Below, piece after piece: positions 1 through 6,130 of a stretch of DNA of 10,395 nt. A program made the translations under genes and the position numbers. Each line of letters begins with the position of its first letter. The stretch's first letter is position 1. Source of the DNA: CAYRSA01 sp964494845 (GTDB lineage Bacteria; Patescibacteriota; Saccharimonadia; Saccharimonadales; JAGQNJ01); assembly GCA_964494845.1 (NCBI GenBank), contig CAZBSC010000025.1, positions 1-10,395 of the forward strand. The letters are read 5' to 3'. A model generated the notes under the pieces. The model searched no databases. It saw only the letters and a program-made list of their open reading frames with translations, and had not been told where the DNA came from.

Positions 1-2
1 TA

Positions 3-79
3 TGGTGGAGCATAGCGGACTCGAACCGCTGACCTCTTCGCTGCCAGCGAAGCGCTCTAGCCAACTGAGCTAATGCCCC
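3..79 (-). tRNA. tRNA-Ala (anticodon GGC)
   Basis: Read on the minus strand this is a full 77-nt cloverleaf. The acceptor arm is GGGGCAT/ATGCTCC, the D arm GCTC/GAGC, the anticodon stem CTTCG/CGAAG with loop CTGGCAG, and the T arm AGCGG/CCGCT with loop TTCGAGT. Loop positions 34-36 read GGC, which decodes GCC (alanine). The third acceptor pair is G-U (G3:U70), the known identity element for alanyl-tRNA synthetase, so sequence and identity rule agree. The CCA tail is encoded in the DNA (positions 5-3), so it need not be added after transcription. The gene is divergent from the membrane protein gene that follows. Confidence 0.97.
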
Positions 80-102
80 ACGTCGTCGATGTGTGATTGT
101 TT

Positions 103-108
103 ATTATC
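103..108 (-). promoter_or_regulatory. possible -10 box of tRNA-Ala
   Basis: On the minus strand GATAAT lies 23 nt upstream of the mature tRNA 5' end and would start transcription near position 97, giving a short 5' leader for RNase P to remove. No convincing -35 hexamer is visible at 16-18 nt spacing. The call rests on position and one near-consensus hexamer. Confidence 0.35.
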
Positions 109-159
109 GACCAACCGACAACTAATTTTACTAGAGGAAACTAAAAAATCCTATAGAGC

Positions 160-168
160 TGGTACAAT
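160..168 (+). promoter_or_regulatory. extended -10 promoter of the membrane protein gene
   Basis: TGG followed by TACAAT (163-168) fits an extended -10 element (TGn plus hexamer). The expected transcription start is at about 175-176, which is the ATG at 176. The transcript would therefore be leaderless. There is no clear -35 box and no Shine-Dalgarno site. Confidence 0.55.
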
Positions 169-175
169 GAATGTC

Positions 176-1105
176 ATGAGCAAAAAAATTACAAATCCAA
201 CAATTGACAGCCAGAAGACATTAATTGTTTGGTTGTTTGTGTTGGCTTCGCTGATATTTGCTGGCGGGTTATATGGTTGGTATCAATACATTCACAAGAG
301 TCCATACAGGGTATTTTGGGGAATGGTAGACAACAACTTGCGTACTTATGGCGTGACTAGGACTTATCAGCAGAAAAACCCGGGCATCACACTCGAGCAA
401 AATTTGCGACTTGCATTGGGCGCTAATAACGTTGCAGTAGGTGTTACGAATATCAAACAAACCAATGAAAAAGGTCAAAAAACAGAGATAACAAGTGAAG
501 TAGTTGGGACTCCAAAAGCAAATTTTGCTCGATATACAAAAATAAATACCGAACAAGATTTAACAAATGCATCAAAAGCAAAACTTGAGGTGTTGAAAAA
601 CACCTGGAGTAAGGAAGAGCTAAATCGACCAGAACAAGTTAGCCAGAGTGTTTTCTCCGAGGCAGCATACTTTGTTGCGGTGCCATACGCTAATATAAGC
701 CTAAAAGATCGAAACTCTATAGTCACCTTCATGAAAGACAAAAATGTTTATGACGTAGATTTTAAAGATACCCACATCGTGACTAAGAGTGGGAAAAAAG
801 CTATTTCATACAAACTCAAAATAAATGTGGCAAAACATCTGGAAATGCTAAAAAAACTCGACACAATTTTGGGCCTAAACCAACTGAATAAAGTAGGTGC
901 TCCACCAGAAGATTCCGCACCAGTTGAACTGAGAATGATAGTTGGCATAGATTCTCGACAGCTACTCTCGGTAGACTATGTCGGCGCAAATAGAACAGAA
1001 AACTATAGTAGCTTTGGTGCTAGGGTAAATACAGATTTGCCAAAGGCGAATTTGACTCGAACTCAGTTAGAGCAAAAACTTCAAGATCTGCTTTCTGGAT
1101 CATAG
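176..1105 (+). CDS. membrane-anchored protein of unknown function
   Basis: I do not recognise this 309-residue protein. It has a short basic, hydrophilic N-terminus, one strong hydrophobic segment at about residues 15-35 (TLIVWLFVLASLIFAGG and on), and then a soluble region of about 270 residues rich in Lys, Thr and Asn with no cysteine motif. There is no lipobox, so a single-pass anchor with the bulk outside the cell is the likely topology. Earlier in-frame starts exist at 89 and 167. I chose 176 because the -10 box at 163-168 places transcription start on this codon, and the ATG at 167 overlaps the box itself. It is divergent from tRNA-Ala and 46 nt ahead of the hydrolase gene, which has its own promoter. 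A periplasmic-type binding or sensor role is possible but unsupported. Confidence 0.75.
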   Translation: MSKKITNPTIDSQKTLIVWLFVLASLIFAGGLYGWYQYIHKSPYRVFWGMVDNNLRTYGVTRTYQQKNPGITLEQNLRLALGANNVAVGVTNIKQTNEKGQKTEITSEVVGTPKANFARYTKINTEQDLTNASKAKLEVLKNTWSKEELNRPEQVSQSVFSEAAYFVAVPYANISLKDRNSIVTFMKDKNVYDVDFKDTHIVTKSGKKAISYKLKINVAKHLEMLKKLDTILGLNQLNKVGAPPEDSAPVELRMIVGIDSRQLLSVDYVGANRTENYSSFGARVNTDLPKANLTRTQLEQKLQDLLSGS

Positions 1106-1107
1106 AA

Positions 1108-1126
1108 ACGTCCGGCACGTATTTTT
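1108..1126 (+). terminator. weak candidate terminator
   Basis: Just after the stop codon, ACGT-CCGGC-ACGT forms a 4-bp stem with a 5-nt loop, followed by ATTTTT. The T-tract and position fit an intrinsic terminator, but the stem is very short, so this is only a suggestion. Confidence 0.3.
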
Positions 1127-1139
1127 GAAGTAATTAAAG

Positions 1140-1145
1140 TATAAT
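1140..1145 (+). promoter_or_regulatory. -10 box of the hydrolase-murF unit
   Basis: A perfect TATAAT lies 6 nt before the ATG at 1152. With usual bacterial spacing, transcription starts on the A of the start codon, so the mRNA is predicted to be leaderless. No -35 consensus is visible at 17 nt and no Shine-Dalgarno site is present. Confidence 0.65.
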
Positions 1146-1151
1146 CATTAT

Positions 1152-1907
1152 ATGCAAGTTGTTATTGATGGGCTGCTAACTAACTACCAAAAACAGGGTA
1201 GTGGCAAAAAATGCGTATTATTACTACATGGTTGGGGCGATTCACTAGCGACTTTTTCTGATTTATCCAGGAAACTGGAGAAAACCTACACAGTATATTC
1301 ACTAGATCTACCGGGATTCGGCCAATCTCAAATGCCGGACGAGGCTTGGAGTCTAGATAACTACGGGCATTTTATACATAATTTTTTAGAAAAACTCGGG
1401 GTTAATGATCTGCTTGCTGTAATTGGGCATTCAAACGGTGGTGCGGTAGCCATACGTGGCATAGCTTTGCAGGCTTTTCAGCCAAAAAAACTAGTATTGC
1501 TATCGGCCTCTGGAATACGAAACAGTCAGCCGGTAAGGCGTTTGACACTAAAAGTTATTGCTAAAACCGGCAAAGTTGCGACGTTTTGGTTGCCACAACG
1601 GCACAAAAGAAAACTGCAAAAGAAACTCTACGGTGTCGCGGCATCAGACATGTTGGTCGTCCCGCATATGAAAGAAACATATAAAATTACTGTCAGACAA
1701 GATGTGCAAGAAGACGCAAAACATGTCCAGCAACCGACACTACTAATTTATGGTGCCTCCGACAAAGCCACCCCTCCAGAATTCGGCAATATTTACAAAA
1801 AATTAATACCTAATGCAAAGTTAGAGATTGTTGATAATGCGGAGCATTTTGTCCACCATGATCAGCCAGAACTTGTGACAAAATTAATCGAGGAATTTTT
1901 GAAATGA
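1152..1907 (+). CDS. alpha/beta-fold hydrolase
   Basis: This 251-residue protein is an alpha/beta hydrolase of single-domain size. The oxyanion-hole motif HGWG is at residues 26-29. The nucleophile elbow GHSNGG is at 92-97 with Ser94 as nucleophile. The likely acid is Asp204 in GASDKATPP, a common position after strand 6, and the catalytic His is His232 in AEHFVHHDQPE. All three triad residues are present, so it should be active as an esterase, lipase-like enzyme or amidase; the substrate cannot be read from sequence. There is no signal peptide, so it should be cytosolic. Its stop codon overlaps the start of the MurF-like ligase (ATGA at 1904-1907). The two are therefore probably co-translated, hinting at work on cell-wall or lipid intermediates, which is inference only. 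Confidence 0.9.
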   Translation: MQVVIDGLLTNYQKQGSGKKCVLLLHGWGDSLATFSDLSRKLEKTYTVYSLDLPGFGQSQMPDEAWSLDNYGHFIHNFLEKLGVNDLLAVIGHSNGGAVAIRGIALQAFQPKKLVLLSASGIRNSQPVRRLTLKVIAKTGKVATFWLPQRHKRKLQKKLYGVAASDMLVVPHMKETYKITVRQDVQEDAKHVQQPTLLIYGASDKATPPEFGNIYKKLIPNAKLEIVDNAEHFVHHDQPELVTKLIEEFLK

Positions 1908-3340
1908 TGAGCTTAATTTTTATGTATTCTTGGCGTTATCCAGAAGTACTGGTGTATATGCTGCAAAGTACCGAATACAAGGTCCCTGCCTATATAAAGT
2001 GGCTGCATAGAACCAAAAATTTTTCAAAGGTTATGTATCGTCGCCAGCTAGATAAAACAAAAGCTGCCAGAATGTTGGTTGCTGCCATCCGTTTTGGAAT
2101 GATACTTCAGGTATTGATTGGCGCATTGACTTTAGTCTTTGGATATCGGTCCGACAACTTTTTGATTTTCGGTTTAGGAGTATTTTTGGTTTTTAGTTAT
2201 CCGACTATATGGGCATACTTGGTAACTTTGCCACTACAATTCGGTCGGTGGTTTATCATGAACCCCAAGTACCGTAGGGAAGTAAAGGCTTCTGAATCAG
2301 TTTTCGCAAACCATCCGGGTGTAAAAATCGCAGTTGCTGGAAGTTATGGCAAGACAAGCATGAAAGAACTCCTAAAAACTGTATTATCCGAAGGCAAAAA
2401 AGTTGCTGCAACACCAGCTAATAAAAACGTTGCAATTTCTCACGCTAGGTTTGCGCAAAAACTGAAAGGCGACGAAGAAATATTGGTTATAGAGTACGGT
2501 GAGGGAGCGCCTGGTGATGTTGTTAGGTTTTCTGGTGTTACGCACCCGGATATTGGCATAATAACAGGGCTAGCGCCGGCGCATCTAGACCAATACCCAT
2601 CGTTGGCATCTGCAGGGAAAGACATCTTCGCATTATCAAAATACGTTGGTGCAGACAATACGTATGTAAATAACGAGTCAGAGGCCGTCAAGGATTTTCT
2701 AAAACCAGATATGCATACATATGACCATAAGTTAGTTTTAGGCTGGAAAATATCAGACATAAAACTCGATTTTACAGGTATAAAATTTGTCATGAAAAAA
2801 GGCACAGAGACGCTACATTTGCACAGTGGATTGCTGGGTAGGCATCAAGTTGGACCACTAGCTGTTGTCGCCGCACTTGCCCATAAATTAGGACTAACAA
2901 AATCTCAAATAGAAAAAGGGATTAGCAAAACTACAGCTTTCGAGCACCGTATGCAACCCAGAAATCTAAGGGGAGCGTGGATACTAGATGATACCTATAA
3001 TGGCAATATTGATGGTATGAAAGCAGGACTAAAATTACTTTCAGAATTGCCGGCAAAACGAAAAATTTACGTCACGCCAGGGCTTGTAGACCAAGGCGAA
3101 GAAACTAAGCATGTTCACGTAGAACTAGGCGTGGCAATAGCCAAGGCTAACCCAGATAAGGTGGTCCTAATGTTCAATTCCGCCACTCGTAATATCGAAA
3201 AAGGCCTGGAAAAGGAAGGCTACAAAGGCCAACTCCAGGTAGAGCACTATCCGCTGGATTATTACGTAAATCTAGAACATTTCGTTGCGGCCGGCGATGT
3301 GATAATGCTACAGAACGACTGGACCGACAACTACTCCTAA
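1904..3340 (+). CDS. MurF-like Mur ligase with N-terminal membrane helices
   Basis: MurF adds D-Ala-D-Ala to the UDP-MurNAc-tripeptide using ATP. This 478-residue protein carries the MurF central and C-terminal domains: P-loop GSYGKTS at 146-152, a Mur-ligase strand VIEYGEGAPGD near 195-205, LAPAHLDQY near 223-231, a GKDIF lysine near 239 (the family's carbamylated-Lys position), AFEHRMQ at 345-351 and LDDTYN at 361-366. The usual N-terminal UDP-substrate domain is absent. In its place residues 1-135 form a basic region and two hydrophobic segments (about 58-80 and 85-112). It is therefore predicted to be membrane-bound, and its true acceptor could differ from UDP-MurNAc-tripeptide. In-frame starts at 1904 and 1907 are both possible; 1904 gives the ATGA overlap with the hydrolase. 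The stop codon lies in the 5' arm of the element at 3336-3459. It could alternatively be another Mur-family amide ligase. Confidence 0.85.
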   Translation: MMSLIFMYSWRYPEVLVYMLQSTEYKVPAYIKWLHRTKNFSKVMYRRQLDKTKAARMLVAAIRFGMILQVLIGALTLVFGYRSDNFLIFGLGVFLVFSYPTIWAYLVTLPLQFGRWFIMNPKYRREVKASESVFANHPGVKIAVAGSYGKTSMKELLKTVLSEGKKVAATPANKNVAISHARFAQKLKGDEEILVIEYGEGAPGDVVRFSGVTHPDIGIITGLAPAHLDQYPSLASAGKDIFALSKYVGADNTYVNNESEAVKDFLKPDMHTYDHKLVLGWKISDIKLDFTGIKFVMKKGTETLHLHSGLLGRHQVGPLAVVAALAHKLGLTKSQIEKGISKTTAFEHRMQPRNLRGAWILDDTYNGNIDGMKAGLKLLSELPAKRKIYVTPGLVDQGEETKHVHVELGVAIAKANPDKVVLMFNSATRNIEKGLEKEGYKGQLQVEHYPLDYYVNLEHFVAAGDVIMLQNDWTDNYS

Positions 3341-3459
3341 ACAACGTCCTTGGCGCATTACTGCGGCAGAAGCTCCAGTGCTCACTTCACCGTACCTGGT
3401 GTACGGCTTGCTGCGCGCTTCACTTCTTTCTTGTACTGCATCCAAGGACGATGTTTAGG
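3336..3459. repeat. large inverted-repeat element between convergent genes
   Basis: The arms 3336-3353 (CCTAAACAACGTCCTTGG) and 3442-3459 (CCAAGGACGATGTTTAGG) are complementary over 18 positions with one A-A mismatch: 8 bp, mismatch, 9 bp. The 88-nt interior also folds. GCA 3355-3357 pairs with TGC 3437-3439. GCG, GCAG and AAG (3363-3372) pair with CTT, CTGC and CGC (3407-3418) with two single-base bulges. CCGTAC-CTGGT-GTACGG (3390-3406) is a perfect hairpin. The interior is about 55% G+C by hand count, visibly richer than its flanks. The element includes the murF stop codon and ends 21 nt from the oxidoreductase stop. No T-tract follows on either strand, so it is not a standard intrinsic terminator. 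It may be a palindromic repeat, a small non-autonomous element, or a two-way transcription barrier. Confidence 0.8.
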
Positions 3460-3480
3460 TGCCATCCAGAGCACGGTTTG

Positions 3481-4203
3481 CTATTTGTCTTTTAGGTTAT
3501 AGCCACCGTCAACTAGAATATCTGTGCCTGTAACATAACTCGAATCATCAGATGCTAAAAACATAATGACATTTGCAATTTCTTCAGGTTGCGAAATACG
3601 ACCCACTAAAGTGCCTTTGTTTATGCGGTCAAATGTTTCAGGTGACCATAACTTAGACATATCTGTTGCAACGTACCCTGGTGATACCGTATTGAAGCGG
3701 ATTTTCGGGTAGGCTTTTGCCAATGCTTGGGTGATGGCTATTACAGCAGCTTTGGTTGCACCATAGTTTAGGCTGCTGAGTGAAGTTAGGTTATAGTGAC
3801 CTTTCAGGGATGCGACATTTACAATAGAACCTGATCCGCTTTTCACCATTCCAGGTACCACAGCTTGTATACAATGCAGCGTACCCAAAACGTTTACATT
3901 GTATTCTCGCATTGCATCTTTATCATCTACATCTGAAACGTCTTTCATACCAGAGCTACTGACGCCCGCATTGTTTACTAGTATATCTATCGAACCTAGC
4001 TGAGCAATTGCTTCTTTGGTTGCTTTTTTGTCGGTGATATCAAAGAATGTCTTAGTTGAGCCGCTAATTTCATTATGTGTTTTGTTTAGTTCTTCAGAAT
4101 CTTTACTACCGTGGACTATCACTTTGTATCCTTGTTTCGCCGCTAGTTTTGCCACTGCTTTGCCTATGCCTCTGCTCGAACCTGTAATAAGTATTGTTTT
4201 CAT
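3481..4203 (-). CDS. SDR-family NAD(P)-dependent oxidoreductase (FabG-like)
   Basis: This is a complete classical short-chain dehydrogenase/reductase of 240 residues. The cofactor-binding TGSSRGIG is at 7-14, NNAG at 77-80, the catalytic Ser132 in NVAS, and Tyr147/Lys151 in YGATK. SPGYVATDM at 174-182 and the C-terminal VTGTDILVDGGY are typical of the family. It resembles 3-oxoacyl-ACP reductase, but no other fatty-acid gene is nearby, so the substrate is open. An in-frame ATG at 4209 would add two residues. I chose 4203 because the -10 box ends at 4212, leaving 8 nt to this ATG, whereas 4209 lies only 2 nt from the box and would not be in the transcript. It stands alone on the minus strand, convergent with murF and divergent from ddl. 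Confidence 0.93.
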   Translation of the reverse strand: MKTILITGSSRGIGKAVAKLAAKQGYKVIVHGSKDSEELNKTHNEISGSTKTFFDITDKKATKEAIAQLGSIDILVNNAGVSSSGMKDVSDVDDKDAMREYNVNVLGTLHCIQAVVPGMVKSGSGSIVNVASLKGHYNLTSLSSLNYGATKAAVIAITQALAKAYPKIRFNTVSPGYVATDMSKLWSPETFDRINKGTLVGRISQPEEIANVIMFLASDDSSYVTGTDILVDGGYNLKDK

Positions 4204-4211
4204 ATGCATTG

Positions 4212-4217
4212 ATTATA
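4212..4217 (-). promoter_or_regulatory. -10 box of the SDR gene
   Basis: A perfect TATAAT on the minus strand (4217 to 4212) is followed 8 nt later by the ATG at 4203. This predicts a leader of 0-2 nt. There is no clear -35 and no Shine-Dalgarno site. Confidence 0.6.
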
Positions 4218-4242
4218 TCTCAAACTGTTCATGCAGGATAAT

Positions 4243-4266
4243 TACAATTAATGGGGTTTAATTGTA
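4243..4266. promoter_or_regulatory. 9-bp perfect dyad, candidate operator between divergent promoters
   Basis: TACAATTAA-TGGGGT-TTAATTGTA is a perfect 9-bp inverted repeat with a 6-bp spacer. It covers the position where the -35 of ddl should be (about 4256-4261 for a -10 at 4279-4284) and lies about 26 nt upstream of the SDR -10 box. Size, symmetry and position fit a repressor or activator site. No regulator gene is seen in the window, and I do not recognise the motif. Confidence 0.5.
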
Positions 4267-4278
4267 GTAAGAGGGGTG

Positions 4279-4284
4279 TACAAT
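4279..4284 (+). promoter_or_regulatory. -10 box of ddl
   Basis: TACAAT ends 6 nt before the ATG at 4291, which puts the predicted transcription start on the start codon itself. The -35 region overlaps the dyad at 4243-4266. A GTG at 4276 is in frame but lies upstream of the start site, so it is not used. Confidence 0.6.
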
Positions 4285-4290
4285 AGAGAC

Positions 4291-5161
4291 ATGAAAACAA
4301 TTGCAGTAATATTTGGCGGGCGGTCAACAGAGCACGATGTATCAATAGTAACGGCGCTGGCAGCGATAATAAAGCCACTAGAGCTAACAAAACAGTACAA
4401 GGTCGAGGCAGTATATATCTCAAAAGATGGTAGCTGGTATTGGGATGAAAAACTAAAAGACATTTCGCTGTTTCAATCAGGTGAAATTGAAGATTTCATG
4501 CATAAAGCGCCAAAAGTGCACATTCTGTTCGACGACGGTCTGACCCTTGTTAAATCTAGTCAATTTGCTGGGCGCAAACAGTACAAGAAAATCGATGTGG
4601 TTTTCCCAGCTATGCACGGCACGCACGGCGAGGACGGCGAGCTAATGGGAGTACTCGATATGGCTAATGTGCCGTATGTTGGCTGTAATGTGCCATCTAG
4701 CGCAGTGGCCATGGACAAAGTGCTATCAAAACAAGTAACAGGCAGCGCTGGAATCCCTAGTACACCTTGGGTATGGTTTTATTCACGCGATCTAGGCAGG
4801 GNNNNNNNNNNNNNNNNNNNNNNNNNNNNNNNNNNNNNNNNNNNNNNNNNNNNNNNNNNNNNNNNNNNNNNNNNNNNNNNNNNNNNNNNNNNNNNNNNNN
4901 NATTTGGGCCTAAAAGTGTATAAAACAGTTGGTTGTAGCGGAACCGCCCGTATCGACATGCTAGTGGACGCAAAAACAAAACAGGTAACATTTAACGAGA
5001 TAAACCCGTTGCCTGGTAGCTTGTACGCCCACAATTGGCAACAAAATGGAGTATCGAGCATTGACCTAGTTACGCGACTTGTTGACTATGCCCTGGACCG
5101 CTGGAACAAGCAGCAAAAACTAGCAACAGCCTTTAGTACTAATTTCTTAAAACAGTTCTAG
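4291..5161 (+). CDS. ddl: D-alanine--D-alanine ligase, interrupted by an assembly gap
   Basis: Ddl joins two D-alanines with ATP to make the dipeptide used by MurF-type ligases. The 170 residues before the gap carry the N-terminal motif IFGGRSTEHDVS (7-18), VFPAMHGTHGEDGELMG (104-120) and the start of the ATP-grasp domain (MDKVLSKQVTGSAGIPSTPW, 141-160). The part after the gap has GCSGTARIDM and the metal-binding ExN in NEINPLPGSL, then the C-terminal helix. From memory of typical Ddl lengths, roughly 100-120 residues are missing, including the ATP-binding Lys and Ser-rich loop, so the 100 N understate the gap. The two halves lie in different frames across the N run, which is meaningless because the true gap length is unknown. 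The stop is 2 nt before the aminotransferase gene. Confidence 0.93.
4802..4901. other. assembly gap of 100 N inside ddl
   Basis: Exactly 100 N, the usual placeholder for a gap of unknown length. To keep ddl in frame, the real missing length must be a multiple of 3; family length suggests 300 nt or more. Confidence 0.97.
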
Positions 5162-5163
5162 GT

Positions 5164-6096
5164 ATGAAAAACTTTGAACTGAAAACATCAGATGTTTATT
5201 TTCGTGGGGAATTTGTACCTTTTTCGGATGCTAACTTGAATATAACTAGCTCGCCAGTCCTCTATGGACTATCGATTTATACGGTTTTTGCTGCTTCTTG
5301 GAATACAGAAAACCAAAAGCTATACATTTTTAGGCTAAAGGATCATTACAAGCGACTAGTAAATTCTGCACGAATAATGAATTTCCATAATTTCCAAGAT
5401 CGCTGCTCTTTTACGGAGTTTCAGTCGACAATGAAAGAATTATTGACCAGAAATCAAGTAGAAGAAGATGTATTGGTTCGGGTTACTATTTTTATTGACG
5501 AAATAGTAGCTGGGACAAAGCTTCATGGTTTGACGAATAGTTGGTCGGCGTACATTACGCCAATGGGCGAAATCTTGCCTCTCTCAGGTATAAACGTCTG
5601 TGTTTCCAGCTGGGCCAGAACACCAGACAATTCTATACCGGCGCGAGCGAAAGTTAACGGCAATTATGTCAACGCCAGTTTGATGAAAAATGAGGCACTA
5701 CGCGGCGGGTTTGATGATGCGATAGCGCTAGATCATAATGGGCACGTTAGTGAAGGCACAGTAACAAATGTATTTCTCGTCAGGGATGGGGTGCTGATTA
5801 CCCCAGACTCCTCGTCTGATATTCTAGAGGGGATAACGCGGGACAGTATAATAAAGATTGCCGATAATATGGGTTTGAGCTGCCAAGAACGGACGGTTGA
5901 TCGGACGGAGCTGTATGTTGCAGATGAAGTATTCTTCTGCGGTAGTTCGGCGCGCATAACACCAGTTTTGTCGGTAGATAAGAGAAAAATTGGCGATGGC
6001 GAGCCCGGAAAAATAACCAAAGATTTTATGCAGCATCTCGAGGCTTTACAACGTGGGCAGAAAGATGATTTTCAGTCGTGGCTAACAATAGTTTAG
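5164..6096 (+). CDS. fold-type-IV PLP aminotransferase, branched-chain (IlvE-like)
   Basis: This 310-residue protein matches class IV aminotransferases along its full length. FRLKDHYKRLVNSARIMNF is at 56-74. The probable PLP lysine is Lys163 in ARAKVNGNYVNAS. DHNGHVSEGTVTNVF follows, with Glu197 near the cofactor ring nitrogen, then LEGITRDSIIKIA and ADEVFFCGSSARITPV. Overall pattern and length favour branched-chain aminotransferase, moving an amino group between Leu/Ile/Val keto acids and glutamate. D-amino-acid aminotransferase has the same fold and is a real alternative here, because the gene starts 2 nt after ddl, which consumes D-alanine. The start is the first ATG after ddl; the upstream CTAGG is a poor Shine-Dalgarno site, so translation is probably coupled to ddl. 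Substrate class is not certain. Confidence 0.88.
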   Translation: MKNFELKTSDVYFRGEFVPFSDANLNITSSPVLYGLSIYTVFAASWNTENQKLYIFRLKDHYKRLVNSARIMNFHNFQDRCSFTEFQSTMKELLTRNQVEEDVLVRVTIFIDEIVAGTKLHGLTNSWSAYITPMGEILPLSGINVCVSSWARTPDNSIPARAKVNGNYVNASLMKNEALRGGFDDAIALDHNGHVSEGTVTNVFLVRDGVLITPDSSSDILEGITRDSIIKIADNMGLSCQERTVDRTELYVADEVFFCGSSARITPVLSVDKRKIGDGEPGKITKDFMQHLEALQRGQKDDFQSWLTIV

Positions 6097-6115
6097 CGCA
6101 AAGATAAAAATTGGT

Positions 6116-6121
6116 TATAAT
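6116..6121 (+). promoter_or_regulatory. -10 box of leuS
   Basis: A perfect TATAAT lies 9 nt before the ATG at 6131, giving a predicted leader of about 0-3 nt. No Shine-Dalgarno site lies between it and the ATG, and the -35 region (near 6093) is poor. Confidence 0.6.
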
Positions 6122-6130
6122 TACCCCTAT

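Noticed and set aside
85..111. GTCGAT/ATCGAC inverted repeat upstream of tRNA-Ala
   Set aside because: Only 6 bp with a 15-nt loop, which is expected by chance.
89..175. N-terminal extension of the first protein from the start at 89
   Set aside because: The -10 box at 163-168 lies inside it, and the extra residues look non-coding; the hydrophobic anchor follows the ATG at 176 at a normal distance.
3376..3440. Small basic ORF on the minus strand inside the palindromic element (begins MQYKKEVKRAAS, 19 residues)
   Set aside because: No Shine-Dalgarno site or -10 box, very short, and its bases are already explained by the stem structure.
3336..3459. Integron attC site
   Set aside because: The R-box/L-box-like layout and the stop codon in the 5' arm recall attC. 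However, the 3' end reads GTTTAGG and does not fit the GTTRRRY core, there is no extrahelical base pattern, and the flanking genes are convergent housekeeping genes.
4235..4290. Short ORF starting at ATG 4251 in the divergent promoter region
   Set aside because: Only about 11 codons, no ribosome-binding site, and it overlaps the dyad and the ddl -10 box.
4291..5161. ddl as a frameshifted or split pseudogene
   Set aside because: The frame change coincides exactly with a 100-N placeholder, and both halves carry intact Ddl motifs.
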